From Flavobacteriales bacterium (lineage in GTDB: Bacteria > Bacteroidota > Bacteroidia > Flavobacteriales > Flavobacteriaceae), in contig JAMOUV010000004.1 of the NCBI GenBank assembly GCA_027067965.1, forward strand, positions 62,001 to 126,000: 64,000 bases of DNA. The letters run 5' to 3'. The notes under the pieces are model-generated. The model was not told the origin of the DNA, did no database searches, and saw only the letters and a program-made list of their open reading frames with translations. Of this stretch, positions 9,481 through 18,713 are shown piece after piece; the first letter of the stretch is position 1, and each line of letters opens with the position of its first letter. A program made the translations under genes and the position numbers.

Positions 9481-10248
9481 TTATTTATTTTTTTGATTTT
9501 TTAATTTCTTAAAATATACTTCGTAATGTTTGACGCGTTCATTAATCATTTCTTCCACGCCGTTACAGGTTAATGTGGAACCTGAAATGGCATCCACCTT
9601 ATGATCATCTTTATTGGCTTTATCTTCCAAATTTTTTACCAAATCCAAGCCCACAAAGTTGCCTTGTTCGTCGAACAATTTTTCTCCTATAAACCTGTCT
9701 TCAAACCATTTGCTTGTAATTTCGGCTCCCAAACCGGGGGTTTCGCCTTTATGGCCGAATTTTACTCCCGCAATGGTACGCAAGTCCGGTTCCAGTGCCA
9801 AATAACCCCAAATATCGTCCCATAAACCTTTACCGTATAAGGGTATCACATAATATGTTTTTCCGTCTTTCTCGGCGATAAACAAGGGATAAACTTGCTC
9901 GGAAGCCGGTTTTTTTATTTCGGTTTTTAAATCCACGTCAAATGCTTTTATTCCTTCGACCTCTTCTCCCTTTTCGTTCAAAGCGATTTGTTTAACAAAA
10001 TATTTTTCAAAATATTGTTCGATTAATTTATAACTTAAGTTTAACCCTTTGGCCTTGGCCACTTCGGCTAATTTTTGTTTGTCCAATCCGATGGTATATA
10101 GCAAGTCCGTCATTTTTTCTTGGCGGATGTTATTTTCATGAAAAGGTTTGAAAAACGTATATGCCGAAGCCAGCAAAATGCCTACCACCGAAACCAGAAT
10201 GATGGTAAAAATAAATGTATAAATATTGCTGTTTCTATCGAATTTCAT
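9481..10248 (-). CDS. nqrC: Na+-translocating NADH:quinone reductase subunit C
   Basis: NqrC (255 residues) has one N-terminal membrane helix and a periplasmic FMN domain. The flavin is attached covalently to a threonine in DAISGST, here Thr225, the same number as in Vibrio cholerae NqrC; the attachment is made by an ApbE flavin transferase, which is not in this window. The motif TPGLGAEI around 170-177 also fits. It passes electrons between the other flavins of the complex. It sits between nqrB and nqrD with very short gaps. Confidence 0.96.
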   Translation of the reverse strand: MKFDRNSNIYTFIFTIILVSVVGILLASAYTFFKPFHENNIRQEKMTDLLYTIGLDKQKLAEVAKAKGLNLSYKLIEQYFEKYFVKQIALNEKGEEVEGIKAFDVDLKTEIKKPASEQVYPLFIAEKDGKTYYVIPLYGKGLWDDIWGYLALEPDLRTIAGVKFGHKGETPGLGAEITSKWFEDRFIGEKLFDEQGNFVGLDLVKNLEDKANKDDHKVDAISGSTLTCNGVEEMINERVKHYEVYFKKLKNQKNK

Positions 10249-10253
10249 AATGC

Positions 10254-11414
10254 TTAATTTTTAAGTTTTAAACGTTTCATTCTTCGTTTGGCATTTGCTT
10301 CCACTACATAATAATCAATAGTAGGTGCTACGACGTTCATTAAGAGTATGGCCAACATGACACCTTCGGGATAGGCCGGGTTGAGTACCCGGATCAATAA
10401 GGCGAATACGCCGATCAGAAATCCGTAAATCCATTTTCCCGTTTTGGTCTGGGCGGCCGTTACCGGATCGGTAGCCATAAACGCCAAACCGAAGGCAAAA
10501 CCGCCAATCATCAGATGCTGCCACCAAGGGAATTGCATTAATGAATTGGCGCCCCATGCATTGAAAATCAGTCCCATTAATATGCCACCTACCAAACCGG
10601 ACAGGACAATGCGCCAACTGGCCACTTTGGTAAAAAGCAATAAAGCCAATCCGATAAGAATCATCAATACCGACGTCTCACCTATACTACCCGGCATGGT
10701 GCCTAAAAACATATCTTTGGCGGTCCAAGGAAATTCCCTTCCCTGAGCCAATAATCCCAAAATGGTTTCGCCCGAAATGGCATCGTGTTGAGCGGCTCCT
10801 GCCACCCATACCTTATTTCCGGACATGGTGGCGGGATATGCAAAAAAGGCGAATGCACGTGCCGTTAAAGCGGGGTTCACGATGTTCATACCGGTTCCTC
10901 CGAAAACTTCCTTACCGAATATCACGGCAAAAGCCACGGAAACAGCCAAAATCCAAAGCGGAATGGTAACGGGCATGATTAAGGGTATCAATAAACCCGT
11001 GACCAAATATCCTTCGTTTACTTCATGACCGCGCCGGATGGCGAAATAAAATTCGATACCGAGCCCTACTACATAAGAAACAATAATCAGCGGCAAAACC
11101 TTTTTGGCTCCGAATAATAATTCTTTCCAAAAACCCACCGAACTTTCAATACCCGCCGGAACGGCTTGCAAATAATATTGGTGCCCTACGTTCCACATGC
11201 CGAAAATGGTAGCCGGAATCAATGCCAGGACTACGATAAACATGATTCTTTTCAAATCGACCGCACTTCTGATGTGGGCACCTTTTTCCGTCACCAATTC
11301 GGGTGTATATAAAAAGGTGTAGAAAGCGCGGTAGGCGGGCGCCATTTTTTCATATTTTCCTCCTTCGAGAAAATGATGTTCGTATTTTTTAAGTAATTTG
11401 TGTAACCCTTTCAT
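10254..11414 (-). CDS. nqrB: Na+-translocating NADH:quinone reductase subunit B
   Basis: NqrB (386 residues) is the large membrane subunit holding covalent FMN and riboflavin and forming the Na+ path. Many hydrophobic helices are visible from about 55 to the end. The covalent FMN site should be Thr217 in DAISGET; the usual motif is SGAT, so the third position is Glu here instead of Ala. Other family signatures are GKEVFGGTGMNIVNPAL (167-183), MPGSIGE and ATDPVTAAQT. It lies 10 bases after nqrA. Confidence 0.96.
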   Translation of the reverse strand: MKGLHKLLKKYEHHFLEGGKYEKMAPAYRAFYTFLYTPELVTEKGAHIRSAVDLKRIMFIVVLALIPATIFGMWNVGHQYYLQAVPAGIESSVGFWKELLFGAKKVLPLIIVSYVVGLGIEFYFAIRRGHEVNEGYLVTGLLIPLIMPVTIPLWILAVSVAFAVIFGKEVFGGTGMNIVNPALTARAFAFFAYPATMSGNKVWVAGAAQHDAISGETILGLLAQGREFPWTAKDMFLGTMPGSIGETSVLMILIGLALLLFTKVASWRIVLSGLVGGILMGLIFNAWGANSLMQFPWWQHLMIGGFAFGLAFMATDPVTAAQTKTGKWIYGFLIGVFALLIRVLNPAYPEGVMLAILLMNVVAPTIDYYVVEANAKRRMKRLKLKN

Positions 11415-11424
11415 AATTTTATTT

Positions 11425-12765
11425 TTAACCTACTTCTATCATCATTACATTCAAGCCGTCGCGTATAATATTTTGTGCATTGATTTTACTTGAACTGATA
11501 TAATCGACCAGTGCAAAATCTTCCGGTGCCACTTCCATAATTCCCAATTGCTCCATCTTATCGACATCGCCCGTCAAACATGCTTTGAGCAAATGCACGG
11601 GATAGATATCCAAAGGCACCACTTCTTCCACTTCTTCCGTCATCACAAAGGGACGCTCTTCTCCGTGCAAGGAAGTGTCATAAGATTTTTCTTTATTGGA
11701 AAACCAATCGAAATCCACCCGATAAACGGTTTTGCGCGAGGTACCGAAAAACGGCATCCAACCGAAAAATCTCGCTTTGTTTCCTTCTTCCAAAACGGTC
11801 ACGCTGCTGTCGGCCGTATTCATAAAACCATCCGAAGTGATATTGGTTCCGGTCAAAGGATTTCCGCTGATTATTCTTACGTTTTTCCCTTTCTTAATTT
11901 TTGCCGGCATAATATCATTTAAATAGGCACCTGAAATGAGTTTGTAGTACTGCGGATTTTCGAGCATATCGCCTGCAAAAGCCACATTTTTGTGCATATC
12001 CACAATTCCTTTTTCAAACAAACGGCCGATAAATACCACAATCCACGGTGGTATTACCCATAAGCGGTCGCCCTTGTTAACCGGATGGGTTTTGGCAATG
12101 GACAAACTTACATTGCCGGCAGGATGCGGGCCGTACACTTTGATCAATTCGACATTTTCGGTTTCATGAAAAAAACTTTTTCCGTTTCCGTCCACGGTTA
12201 AATAAACTTTACCGGAAGTAAGTTTGTTTATCACATCGACACCTCTTTGAAATTCTTTCCGGTAATCATGCATGGCAAAGGAATAGTCGGGTGCAAGGGG
12301 CGCCGTATCATAGGACGGAATATAAATCGCCGAAGGAATATCTTCGGGACTGGGCACAATGTCATAAGGCCTTTGCTTAATGTAAGGAAACAGGCCTGAA
12401 GCCAACAATGCTTTCATTACACTGTCGCGCGATGAATCATCCGTGCGGAAAGTTTTATATTCATCATTCGAGTCGGCTTCGATAATGACTCGCAATATTA
12501 CCCGGCGCTTACCTCTTACAATTTCTTTTACGGTTCCGCTTACGGGCGACGTAAAAATCACATCGGGTTGATATTTGGAATAAAACAAGGCATCCCCTGC
12601 TTTTACTTTATCGCCCGGTTGGACAAATAAACGCGGGTTGATTCCGATAAAATCTCCCGGCTTTACCGCATAATACTTTGAACGCGGCAATACTTCTACG
12701 GAAGTTTGAGGTTTCCCTTTCATAGGAATATTCATTCCGCGTTTTACTTTTATTTCGATACTCAT
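11425..12765 (-). CDS. nqrA: Na+-translocating NADH:quinone reductase subunit A
   Basis: NqrA (446 residues) is the peripheral cytoplasmic subunit and has no membrane helix. The N-terminus KVKRGMNIPMKGKP and the barrel-sandwich-like segment around 50-90 (FYSKYQPDVIFTSPVSGTVKEI) are typical. The role of NqrA in quinone binding has been debated in the family. It is the first gene of the six-gene operon. I found no convincing TAnnTTTG box in the 180 bases upstream. Confidence 0.96.
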   Translation of the reverse strand: MSIEIKVKRGMNIPMKGKPQTSVEVLPRSKYYAVKPGDFIGINPRLFVQPGDKVKAGDALFYSKYQPDVIFTSPVSGTVKEIVRGKRRVILRVIIEADSNDEYKTFRTDDSSRDSVMKALLASGLFPYIKQRPYDIVPSPEDIPSAIYIPSYDTAPLAPDYSFAMHDYRKEFQRGVDVINKLTSGKVYLTVDGNGKSFFHETENVELIKVYGPHPAGNVSLSIAKTHPVNKGDRLWVIPPWIVVFIGRLFEKGIVDMHKNVAFAGDMLENPQYYKLISGAYLNDIMPAKIKKGKNVRIISGNPLTGTNITSDGFMNTADSSVTVLEEGNKARFFGWMPFFGTSRKTVYRVDFDWFSNKEKSYDTSLHGEERPFVMTEEVEEVVPLDIYPVHLLKACLTGDVDKMEQLGIMEVAPEDFALVDYISSSKINAQNIIRDGLNVMMIEVG

Positions 12766-12913
12766 TTTGTTTGAATAATTTTATTGGATTTTCCTTGCTA
12801 ATTTCGAATGTAAATTTTGCGTAAAATCTCTTAATTTATTATGATTTTGGTCATGTAAAACAACTAAAAATCCGTTTTTTTAAACGGTTTATTTTCAATT
12901 AATATAACTTATA

Positions 12914-12942
12914 AAAAGGGCCGGCCGCCGGCCGACCTTTTT
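12914..12942 (-). terminator. GC-rich hairpin terminator after the S46 peptidase gene
   Basis: GGCCGG and CCGGCC, separated by CCG, form a strong stem. It is flanked by an A-run on one side and a T-run on the other, so it could stop transcription in both directions. It lies 5 bases after the S46 gene stop (minus strand). No plus-strand gene reads into it. Confidence 0.75.
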
Positions 12943-12946
12943 TATA

Positions 12947-15154
12947 TTAATTACCCATTAAGCCGGGGGCTTTTCGCAATTCGACCGGTTTGTGTTTTAA
13001 AATTCTTTTTTTGACGCTTAATTCGTCCAATAATCTTTGCGCACCGCCATATTTATCGATAATAAATAATACATACCGGATATCCACCATAATGCTTCGG
13101 GCAATTTCCGGACGATAATAAATATCTTCCATCACGCCTTCCCAAACCCCGTCAAAAGCCAATCCGATTAATTGTCCGTCAGCGTTCAATACGGGACTTC
13201 CGGAGTTTCCGCCCGTAATGTGATTGGTTGCCAAAAAATTCACAACCATTGTGCCGTCCGTATTTCGATAGCGTCCGTAATCACGTTTTTCATATAACTC
13301 GATTAATTTGGGGGGCACGTCAAATTCGTCGTCACCGGGTATATATTTTTCCATCACACCGTAAAGATGGGTAAAAGGTTTATAAACAACCGCATCACGC
13401 GGACGGTAGCCCTGTACGCGTCCGTATGAAACACGCATGGTAAAATTGGCATCGGGATAAAATACTTTTTCGGGATAGGCCAGCATTTGGATTTTCATAT
13501 ATTTACGCATGAGTTCCTTCATTTCTTCATTAAAAGCCGAAAGCGGACGCATCACTTTATCTTTGAAATATTCATCTTGGGTTTTTAATAAATTAAATCC
13601 GTAATCTTTCTCCAATATTTTGATAAATTTTTTCCGCTTTTTACCGAACAATTCTTTGAGTTTTTCTTTATCGGCCAGCACCGATTCGCCGTATAATTTT
13701 TCGGCCACATTTTCGGCTCCGTTTTCAAACTCCGCTTTAAATTCGGGTGCGATATAATCTTGCGGAATGACTTGGAGGTAATGATCCATTAATGCGGCAA
13801 AAATTTCCTTATCGGCATCTTTATGATAATTTTTCAAAACCCGATTAAGCAAGTAATCTTCTATTTCGGCTTTTGTTTTGTCAAAACGTTTTTTATCCGC
13901 CTTTGCAACCCGGTATAAGGAATTCAATAGCGCATAACTGATAGTCGCATCGATGTTGCGATAAAAAATTTCGCGGTGTATGTCGGCGGCCACTTGTAAT
14001 TTTTCGGTTTTTTCATATAATTTTTTCAATTTGGCCAATACATCGCGGTATTTTTCTTTCCATTCGGGATTTTTTTCGATTCTTCTTTGCAATTCGGCTT
14101 CGTAATCTTCTTTGGCTTTTACGGCATTAAATTTCTTGAGTCCTTTACTTTCGCCAATCCAGAATTTCCAATAATTAGCCAATGAAGCAAATTTGGTCGA
14201 GAGTTGCAATTCGGCTTTGGGGTCTTTTTCCATATATTTTCTTAATACATCAAGTGTTTTTTCTCTTACGGCTACACGGGCGGGGTCGCGCAAATCCTGA
14301 ATTTGTTTCACCGCATAAGAAGTCAAATAAGCATTGGTCCGGCCGGGAAATCCCATTACGATGGTAAAATCACCCGGCTCTACTCCATTTAATGATATCT
14401 CCAAATATTTTGCGGGCTTGTAAGGCACATTCGATTCGGCATATTCGGCCGGGCTATTGTCAGGAGCCGCATATACACGAAAAATGGAAAAATCGCCCGT
14501 GTGACGGGGCCACATCCAGTTGTCGGTATCGCCGCCGAATTTTCCGATGCTTTCGGGCGGGGTTCCCACCAAACGTACATCGGGATATTCGGTAGATTCT
14601 ATAAAGTAATACTTATTGCCTTTGAAGAAGGGCTTTATTTGATACCGTTTGAATTTCTTTTTGGCAAACTTAGACAGGAATTTATGTATATTCTTGTCTA
14701 TCAACGATTGGCGTTCGCGAGCCGAAGCATCTTCGGGCACATTTTTAAGGATGATATCCGTTACATCGGTGATGTTATTTATTAGATGTACACTCAAATT
14801 TACGGGTATTTCTTCGTCAAAACTCTTGGCCCAAAAACCGTCTTTCAGATAATTATGTTCGACTGACGAAACCGACGCAATGGCCGCATAACCGCAATGA
14901 TGATTGGTAAATAATAATCCTTTCTCGGAAACGAATTCCGCCGTACATCCGTTGCCCAATTGCACGACGGCATCCTTAACGGCCGGTTTTGAAGTGTGCC
15001 AAATATCTTCGGCGGAAATTTTCATTCCCATTTGTTTCATATCCGCCTCCACCTTTTTGATTTCATTGGGAAGCCACATACCTCCTTCACCTTTTTGTGC
15101 CATTAAGGTCAAGGGAAGCAATAAAATAATCAAGCTGTAAAATAAGTTTTTCAT
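12947..15154 (-). CDS. S46-family dipeptidyl-peptidase, DPP7-like
   Basis: This 735-residue secreted serine peptidase of family S46 releases dipeptides from the N-terminus of oligopeptides in the periplasm. ATG 15154 is chosen because it opens a signal peptide (MKNLFYSL to LMAQ); the longer frame to 15190 adds 12 non-hydrophobic residues overlapping the previous gene. The catalytic His is in TNHHC (His86) and the Ser is Ser651 in GGNSGSP. Eighteen residues after the Ser is Gly669, at the position that is Gly in DPP7 (hydrophobic P1) and Arg in DPP11 (Asp/Glu P1). DPP7-like specificity is therefore inferred, assuming no gap in between. Confidence 0.92.
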   Translation of the reverse strand: MKNLFYSLIILLLPLTLMAQKGEGGMWLPNEIKKVEADMKQMGMKISAEDIWHTSKPAVKDAVVQLGNGCTAEFVSEKGLLFTNHHCGYAAIASVSSVEHNYLKDGFWAKSFDEEIPVNLSVHLINNITDVTDIILKNVPEDASARERQSLIDKNIHKFLSKFAKKKFKRYQIKPFFKGNKYYFIESTEYPDVRLVGTPPESIGKFGGDTDNWMWPRHTGDFSIFRVYAAPDNSPAEYAESNVPYKPAKYLEISLNGVEPGDFTIVMGFPGRTNAYLTSYAVKQIQDLRDPARVAVREKTLDVLRKYMEKDPKAELQLSTKFASLANYWKFWIGESKGLKKFNAVKAKEDYEAELQRRIEKNPEWKEKYRDVLAKLKKLYEKTEKLQVAADIHREIFYRNIDATISYALLNSLYRVAKADKKRFDKTKAEIEDYLLNRVLKNYHKDADKEIFAALMDHYLQVIPQDYIAPEFKAEFENGAENVAEKLYGESVLADKEKLKELFGKKRKKFIKILEKDYGFNLLKTQDEYFKDKVMRPLSAFNEEMKELMRKYMKIQMLAYPEKVFYPDANFTMRVSYGRVQGYRPRDAVVYKPFTHLYGVMEKYIPGDDEFDVPPKLIELYEKRDYGRYRNTDGTMVVNFLATNHITGGNSGSPVLNADGQLIGLAFDGVWEGVMEDIYYRPEIARSIMVDIRYVLFIIDKYGGAQRLLDELSVKKRILKHKPVELRKAPGLMGN

Positions 15155-15165
15155 GTTTGTTTTAT

Positions 15166-15744
15166 TTAAATATTTTCTTTTGTTCGCCATTTTAAAAAAT
15201 TAAAAATATGCTTGACATTCGTCCTGTATTTTTTCATCATAAGTTGAATGGAAATATTTTCCAAAAAGGCCAAGCTGGTCCATAGAAATACTATTTTGAA
15301 AAAAAGCGGATCGAATCCTTTATAAAAGAGCCAGAAAACAAATGCCGACTGTAGTAATCCTCCAATTTTCCATGAATATAAATGCAAACTTGAGATTTTT
15401 CCGAATTTTATCCATGAAAACAAATCCGTAAATATGAAATAAAATAAAATTAATACGGCCGCCCATTTATATTGTTCGAAATCATTCCATTTCAGTTGGT
15501 AAATACCAAAAATCGTTACTACATATATCATCAAATCGGCCAAGGAATCCAAGCGGGCCCCGAAATCGGTTTTCAAATTAAAAGTGCGGGCAACAAATCC
15601 GTCCAAGACATCTGTTGATACACTAAAAATCCATAAATAAAAAAATTCGTTTTCCTGTCCGCTCAGCGCAAAGTATATCAGAAAAGGCACGGACAAAATT
15701 CTCAGAGACGTAATAATATTGGGAAGATTAAAATTCTTACTCAT
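15166..15744 (-). CDS. CDP-alcohol phosphatidyltransferase family protein
   Basis: This 192-residue membrane enzyme carries the family signature in DVLDGFVARTFNLKTDFGAR, continued by LDSLAD (about 44-69), where the spaced Asp residues bind metal and catalyse. It joins a CDP-linked lipid to an alcohol. Possible products are phosphatidylglycerol phosphate (PgsA-like) or another phospholipid; the sequence alone does not decide. About five to six hydrophobic helices are visible. It overlaps the DUF721 gene by 4 bases and is followed after 11 bases by the S46 peptidase gene. Confidence 0.88.
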   Translation of the reverse strand: MSKNFNLPNIITSLRILSVPFLIYFALSGQENEFFYLWIFSVSTDVLDGFVARTFNLKTDFGARLDSLADLMIYVVTIFGIYQLKWNDFEQYKWAAVLILFYFIFTDLFSWIKFGKISSLHLYSWKIGGLLQSAFVFWLFYKGFDPLFFKIVFLWTSLAFLENISIQLMMKKYRTNVKHIFNFLKWRTKENI

Positions 15745-16040
15745 AGGAGAATTAATTTTTTAATGCGTTCTTCTCCGATTTTATCATTCATATTTTTGAT
15801 AATCATTTTTTTGCCCCGGTTTAATTCATCACGCATCGAAGAGGAATTAAGCCATACCTTCAAGGTTCCGTCTTTGAATTTTACACGGGTGGTATAAGGT
15901 GCAAGGGTATTATCCATCATCTCATACCATATTCTTTTGATTTGCTGTTCGGTGAGATTACGGGACAATTTTTTGTCTTTTTGAAAAAGATTATCCAGTG
16001 CTTGTTTTAAATTAAAAGTATTGTGTTCGTCTTTATTCAT
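15741..16040 (-). CDS. DUF721 / DciA-like protein
   Basis: This small 99-residue protein has the DUF721 pattern: an N-terminal helical part and a C-terminal KH-like fold with LKVWLNSSSMRDELNRGKKMIIKNMN. DUF721 proteins next to recF are related to DciA, which helps load the replicative helicase in bacteria lacking DnaC. The position directly after recF, with a 4-base overlap, is the usual Bacteroidota arrangement. A role at the replication fork is therefore inferred from family and context. Confidence 0.85.
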   Translation of the reverse strand: MNKDEHNTFNLKQALDNLFQKDKKLSRNLTEQQIKRIWYEMMDNTLAPYTTRVKFKDGTLKVWLNSSSMRDELNRGKKMIIKNMNDKIGEERIKKLILL

Positions 16041-17122
16041 ATCCTGAAAATCATAGTTTCCTTAGGAATATCTTTCAATAAACGTTCCAAGCGTTCGGGG
16101 TGCGTATCGCTCAAAAATACTTGACCGAACATGCCTGTTTCCACCCATCGAACCACTTGTTTGACCCGTTTGGGGTCCAATTTATCGAAAATATCGTCAA
16201 ATAACAATATGGGTGCGCTCTTTTTTCGTTCTTTCAAACTTTCGTATTCGGCCAATTTTAATGCAATCAAGAATGATTTTTGCTGTCCTTGGCTTCCGAA
16301 TTTTTTTACCGGATAGCCGTTTATCGTAAAAATCAAATCGTCCCGATGAATTCCACGGGTGGTGTGTTGCATTAATTTATCGCGTGATAAATTTTCCTTA
16401 AACCATTGAATCAGTGGTTTTTGATGCAAATCCGATTTATAAATAATATCCACTTCTTCGGTATGACGTGATAACCATGCATATTTGTCCTGTAAAAAAG
16501 GCCTGAAATTATCCACAAAAATTTTGCGTTTTTCAAAAATTCTCATACCGTACACATGAAGTTTTTCGTTATAAACTTCAAGGGTGTCATGATCGAAAGT
16601 ATCGTTAAGTGCAAAATATTTCAGCAGACGGTTTCTTTGAGATAGATAACGGTAATAAGCCGTTAAATCGGCTAAATATTCCTTATCGAATTGCGAAATA
16701 ATTTTATCGATAAATTTTCTTCTGATTTCTCCTCCCTCGCTAATCAAATCGCGGTCGTAAGGCGATATCATAACTACGGGTATCAATCCGATATGGTCGG
16801 CTAATCTCTCATAAGGTTTTCCGTTTCGCTTTAAAATGCGTTTTTCTCCTTTTTTATATTGGAGCAAAATTATTTCGTCGGTCCGATTGACGGGATCGTA
16901 AAATTCACCTTTAATACTGAATTCATTTTCGCCGTGTCTGACAATCATACTCAAAGGCAAATGAAAATAAGATTTACCGAATGCAAGCATATTAATGGCA
17001 TCCAATATATTAGTCTTTCCCACCCCGTTATCACCTGCAAAAGCATTCAATGTTTCGGCAAATCGAAACGAAACCCTGTCGAAATTTTTAAAATTGTAAA
17101 GATGTAAATGTTTTAAAATCAT
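16037..17122 (-). CDS. recF: DNA replication and repair protein RecF
   Basis: RecF (361 residues) is an SMC-like ATPase that, with RecO and RecR, helps load RecA at single-strand gaps. The N-terminus LKHLHLYNFKNF and Walker A GDNGVGKT (30-37) are clear. The ABC-type signature region is KFGSQGQQKSFLIALKLAE, and Walker B is ILLFDDIFDKLD. The gene overlaps its neighbours on both sides by 4 bases, so its translation is probably coupled to that of the membrane protein before it. No dnaA or gyrB is adjacent. Confidence 0.96.
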   Translation of the reverse strand: MILKHLHLYNFKNFDRVSFRFAETLNAFAGDNGVGKTNILDAINMLAFGKSYFHLPLSMIVRHGENEFSIKGEFYDPVNRTDEIILLQYKKGEKRILKRNGKPYERLADHIGLIPVVMISPYDRDLISEGGEIRRKFIDKIISQFDKEYLADLTAYYRYLSQRNRLLKYFALNDTFDHDTLEVYNEKLHVYGMRIFEKRKIFVDNFRPFLQDKYAWLSRHTEEVDIIYKSDLHQKPLIQWFKENLSRDKLMQHTTRGIHRDDLIFTINGYPVKKFGSQGQQKSFLIALKLAEYESLKERKKSAPILLFDDIFDKLDPKRVKQVVRWVETGMFGQVFLSDTHPERLERLLKDIPKETMIFRI

Positions 17123-17769
17123 TTTTCTTTATGAAAAACATATTTAAAAAATTGAAAAGCGGTAGCCAAAACAAATAAAAACGATAGTAAACTAATGGGT
17201 GGTAAATGACCGTACCATGAATCCACATCAAACCACCGAGTGGCATGAAAAACGGATAGATGTAATCCTAAAAAAGTTAGAAAAACGAAGAAAAGTTTTT
17301 CGAATTTAAATGAACCGCCGTAATCCATATCTTTTACCGCCCGGAAAAAAACTTTGCTGATAAGAACGGTAAAAATAAAAGTGATAATACCGAAAAGCAC
17401 CATGGATGCTCCCGAGAACAATATTTCTCCTTCGGAATTAAAAATAGTTTTGAAAAATGTGGTAGGCAATAAGACCGCCGAAAGTAGTAAATGCAAAATG
17501 GCCATCGAATATATCATCAAACCAAGTAAGGCCCTGTCCAAGGATTGGATTTGATGTAAATTCACAATAAATAGCAAGATTACAAACGAAAAAGCAAACG
17601 CTTTGTTCATGATGAATAGCGGAATGGCATTTATGTCATATGGCCCTATCACCACATAGCGTATCACTGCGTAAGCAAATGCTAAAAAAAATACGGCAAT
17701 TACCACCAGAAAAGTTCTTTTTCTTTTCTGCGGATCCGGGTTATTTATTTGATTTATATCGATATTCAT
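17119..17769 (-). CDS. Hypothetical membrane protein, about six helices
   Basis: I do not recognise the family. The 216 residues begin with a short polar segment (about 1-18) and then contain some six hydrophobic helices with few charges between them. Histidines stand near helix ends (IVNLHQIQ, FHATRWFDVDSWYG, AILHLLL), so a haem-binding or quinone-related role is possible but unsupported. It overlaps oxyR and recF by 4 bases each, so it belongs to the same transcript. It is probably not a channel of a known class. Confidence 0.6.
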   Translation of the reverse strand: MNIDINQINNPDPQKRKRTFLVVIAVFFLAFAYAVIRYVVIGPYDINAIPLFIMNKAFAFSFVILLFIVNLHQIQSLDRALLGLMIYSMAILHLLLSAVLLPTTFFKTIFNSEGEILFSGASMVLFGIITFIFTVLISKVFFRAVKDMDYGGSFKFEKLFFVFLTFLGLHLSVFHATRWFDVDSWYGHLPPISLLSFLFVLATAFQFFKYVFHKEK

Positions 17770-18713
17770 ATTTTTTCTTTTTTGGGTAAAGGACTGATAA
17801 TACGCACATCATAAAATACAATCATGCCTTTTATTATGGCCTTGATAAGTTTATACAGGGCGTTCACAATGCCTTTTTTATAATTGTCCGTATAATGTAC
17901 CAAACTGATTTCGCGAGCGGGTTCCGGTTTTTCGAAGGTTTTTAAGTATTTTTTATCCTCTTCGCACAAATCAAGAGTATGCAAATAAGGAAGCAATGTC
18001 ATGCCCAATCCTTCTTTAGATAATTTAATTAATGTTTCGAAACTTCCCGTTTCCAAATAGAATTCGTCGGGAAAAATATTATCCGAACGACAAATATTCA
18101 AAATATTATCTCTAAAACAATGTCCCTCTTCGAGCAATAATATATCATCGACAGCCAAATCCTGATCAACTAATTTTTCTTTCCCGTACAATCGATGTCC
18201 TTTAGGAATAAACGCCACAAAAGGTTCGTTGTACAACGGCAATTCTTTGATTTTCGAATCTTCCAAGGGAGTAGCCAATAAACCCGCGTCCAATTCTTCT
18301 TCTTTCAGCATATCGATTATTTCCTGTGTGGTTCGTTCATAGATTTTTAATTGTACTTCGGGATATTTTTTAATAAAATCTTTCAGAAAGACGGGAAGCA
18401 AAGTGGAAGATAAAGTAGGGATGATCCCCAATTTAAATTCTCCGCCGATATATCCTTTTTCGTTTTTTACAATTTCTTCTATCTTATTATTTTCTATTAA
18501 AATCTTTTTGGCTTGTTCTATGATTTTTTCACCGATAGGTGTAATTTTCAGTGGTGTTTTGGAACGATCGAAAATTTTTACGCCGAGTTCTTCTTCCAGG
18601 TTTTTAATTTGCATGCTTAAGGTAGGTTGTGTGGCATGCACCTCTTTGGCGGCTTTGGTAAAATTTCTGTATTTGGCTACGGCCAATAAATATTTCAGTT
18701 GTGCTATCGTCAT
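17766..18713 (-). CDS. oxyR: LysR-family peroxide sensor OxyR
   Basis: This 315-residue LysR-type regulator has an N-terminal helix-turn-helix (about 1-60; AKEVHATQPTLSMQIKNLEE) and a periplasmic-binding-protein-like sensor domain. The redox pair is present as Cys199 and Cys208 in EEGHCFRDNILNIC, the same residue numbers and spacing as in E. coli OxyR. These cysteines form a disulfide on exposure to hydrogen peroxide and switch the protein to an activator. It overlaps the upstream arsC-like gene and the downstream membrane-protein gene by 4 bases each. Typical targets (katG, ahpC, dps) are not in the window. Confidence 0.93.
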   Translation of the reverse strand: MTIAQLKYLLAVAKYRNFTKAAKEVHATQPTLSMQIKNLEEELGVKIFDRSKTPLKITPIGEKIIEQAKKILIENNKIEEIVKNEKGYIGGEFKLGIIPTLSSTLLPVFLKDFIKKYPEVQLKIYERTTQEIIDMLKEEELDAGLLATPLEDSKIKELPLYNEPFVAFIPKGHRLYGKEKLVDQDLAVDDILLLEEGHCFRDNILNICRSDNIFPDEFYLETGSFETLIKLSKEGLGMTLLPYLHTLDLCEEDKKYLKTFEKPEPAREISLVHYTDNYKKGIVNALYKLIKAIIKGMIVFYDVRIISPLPKKEKI

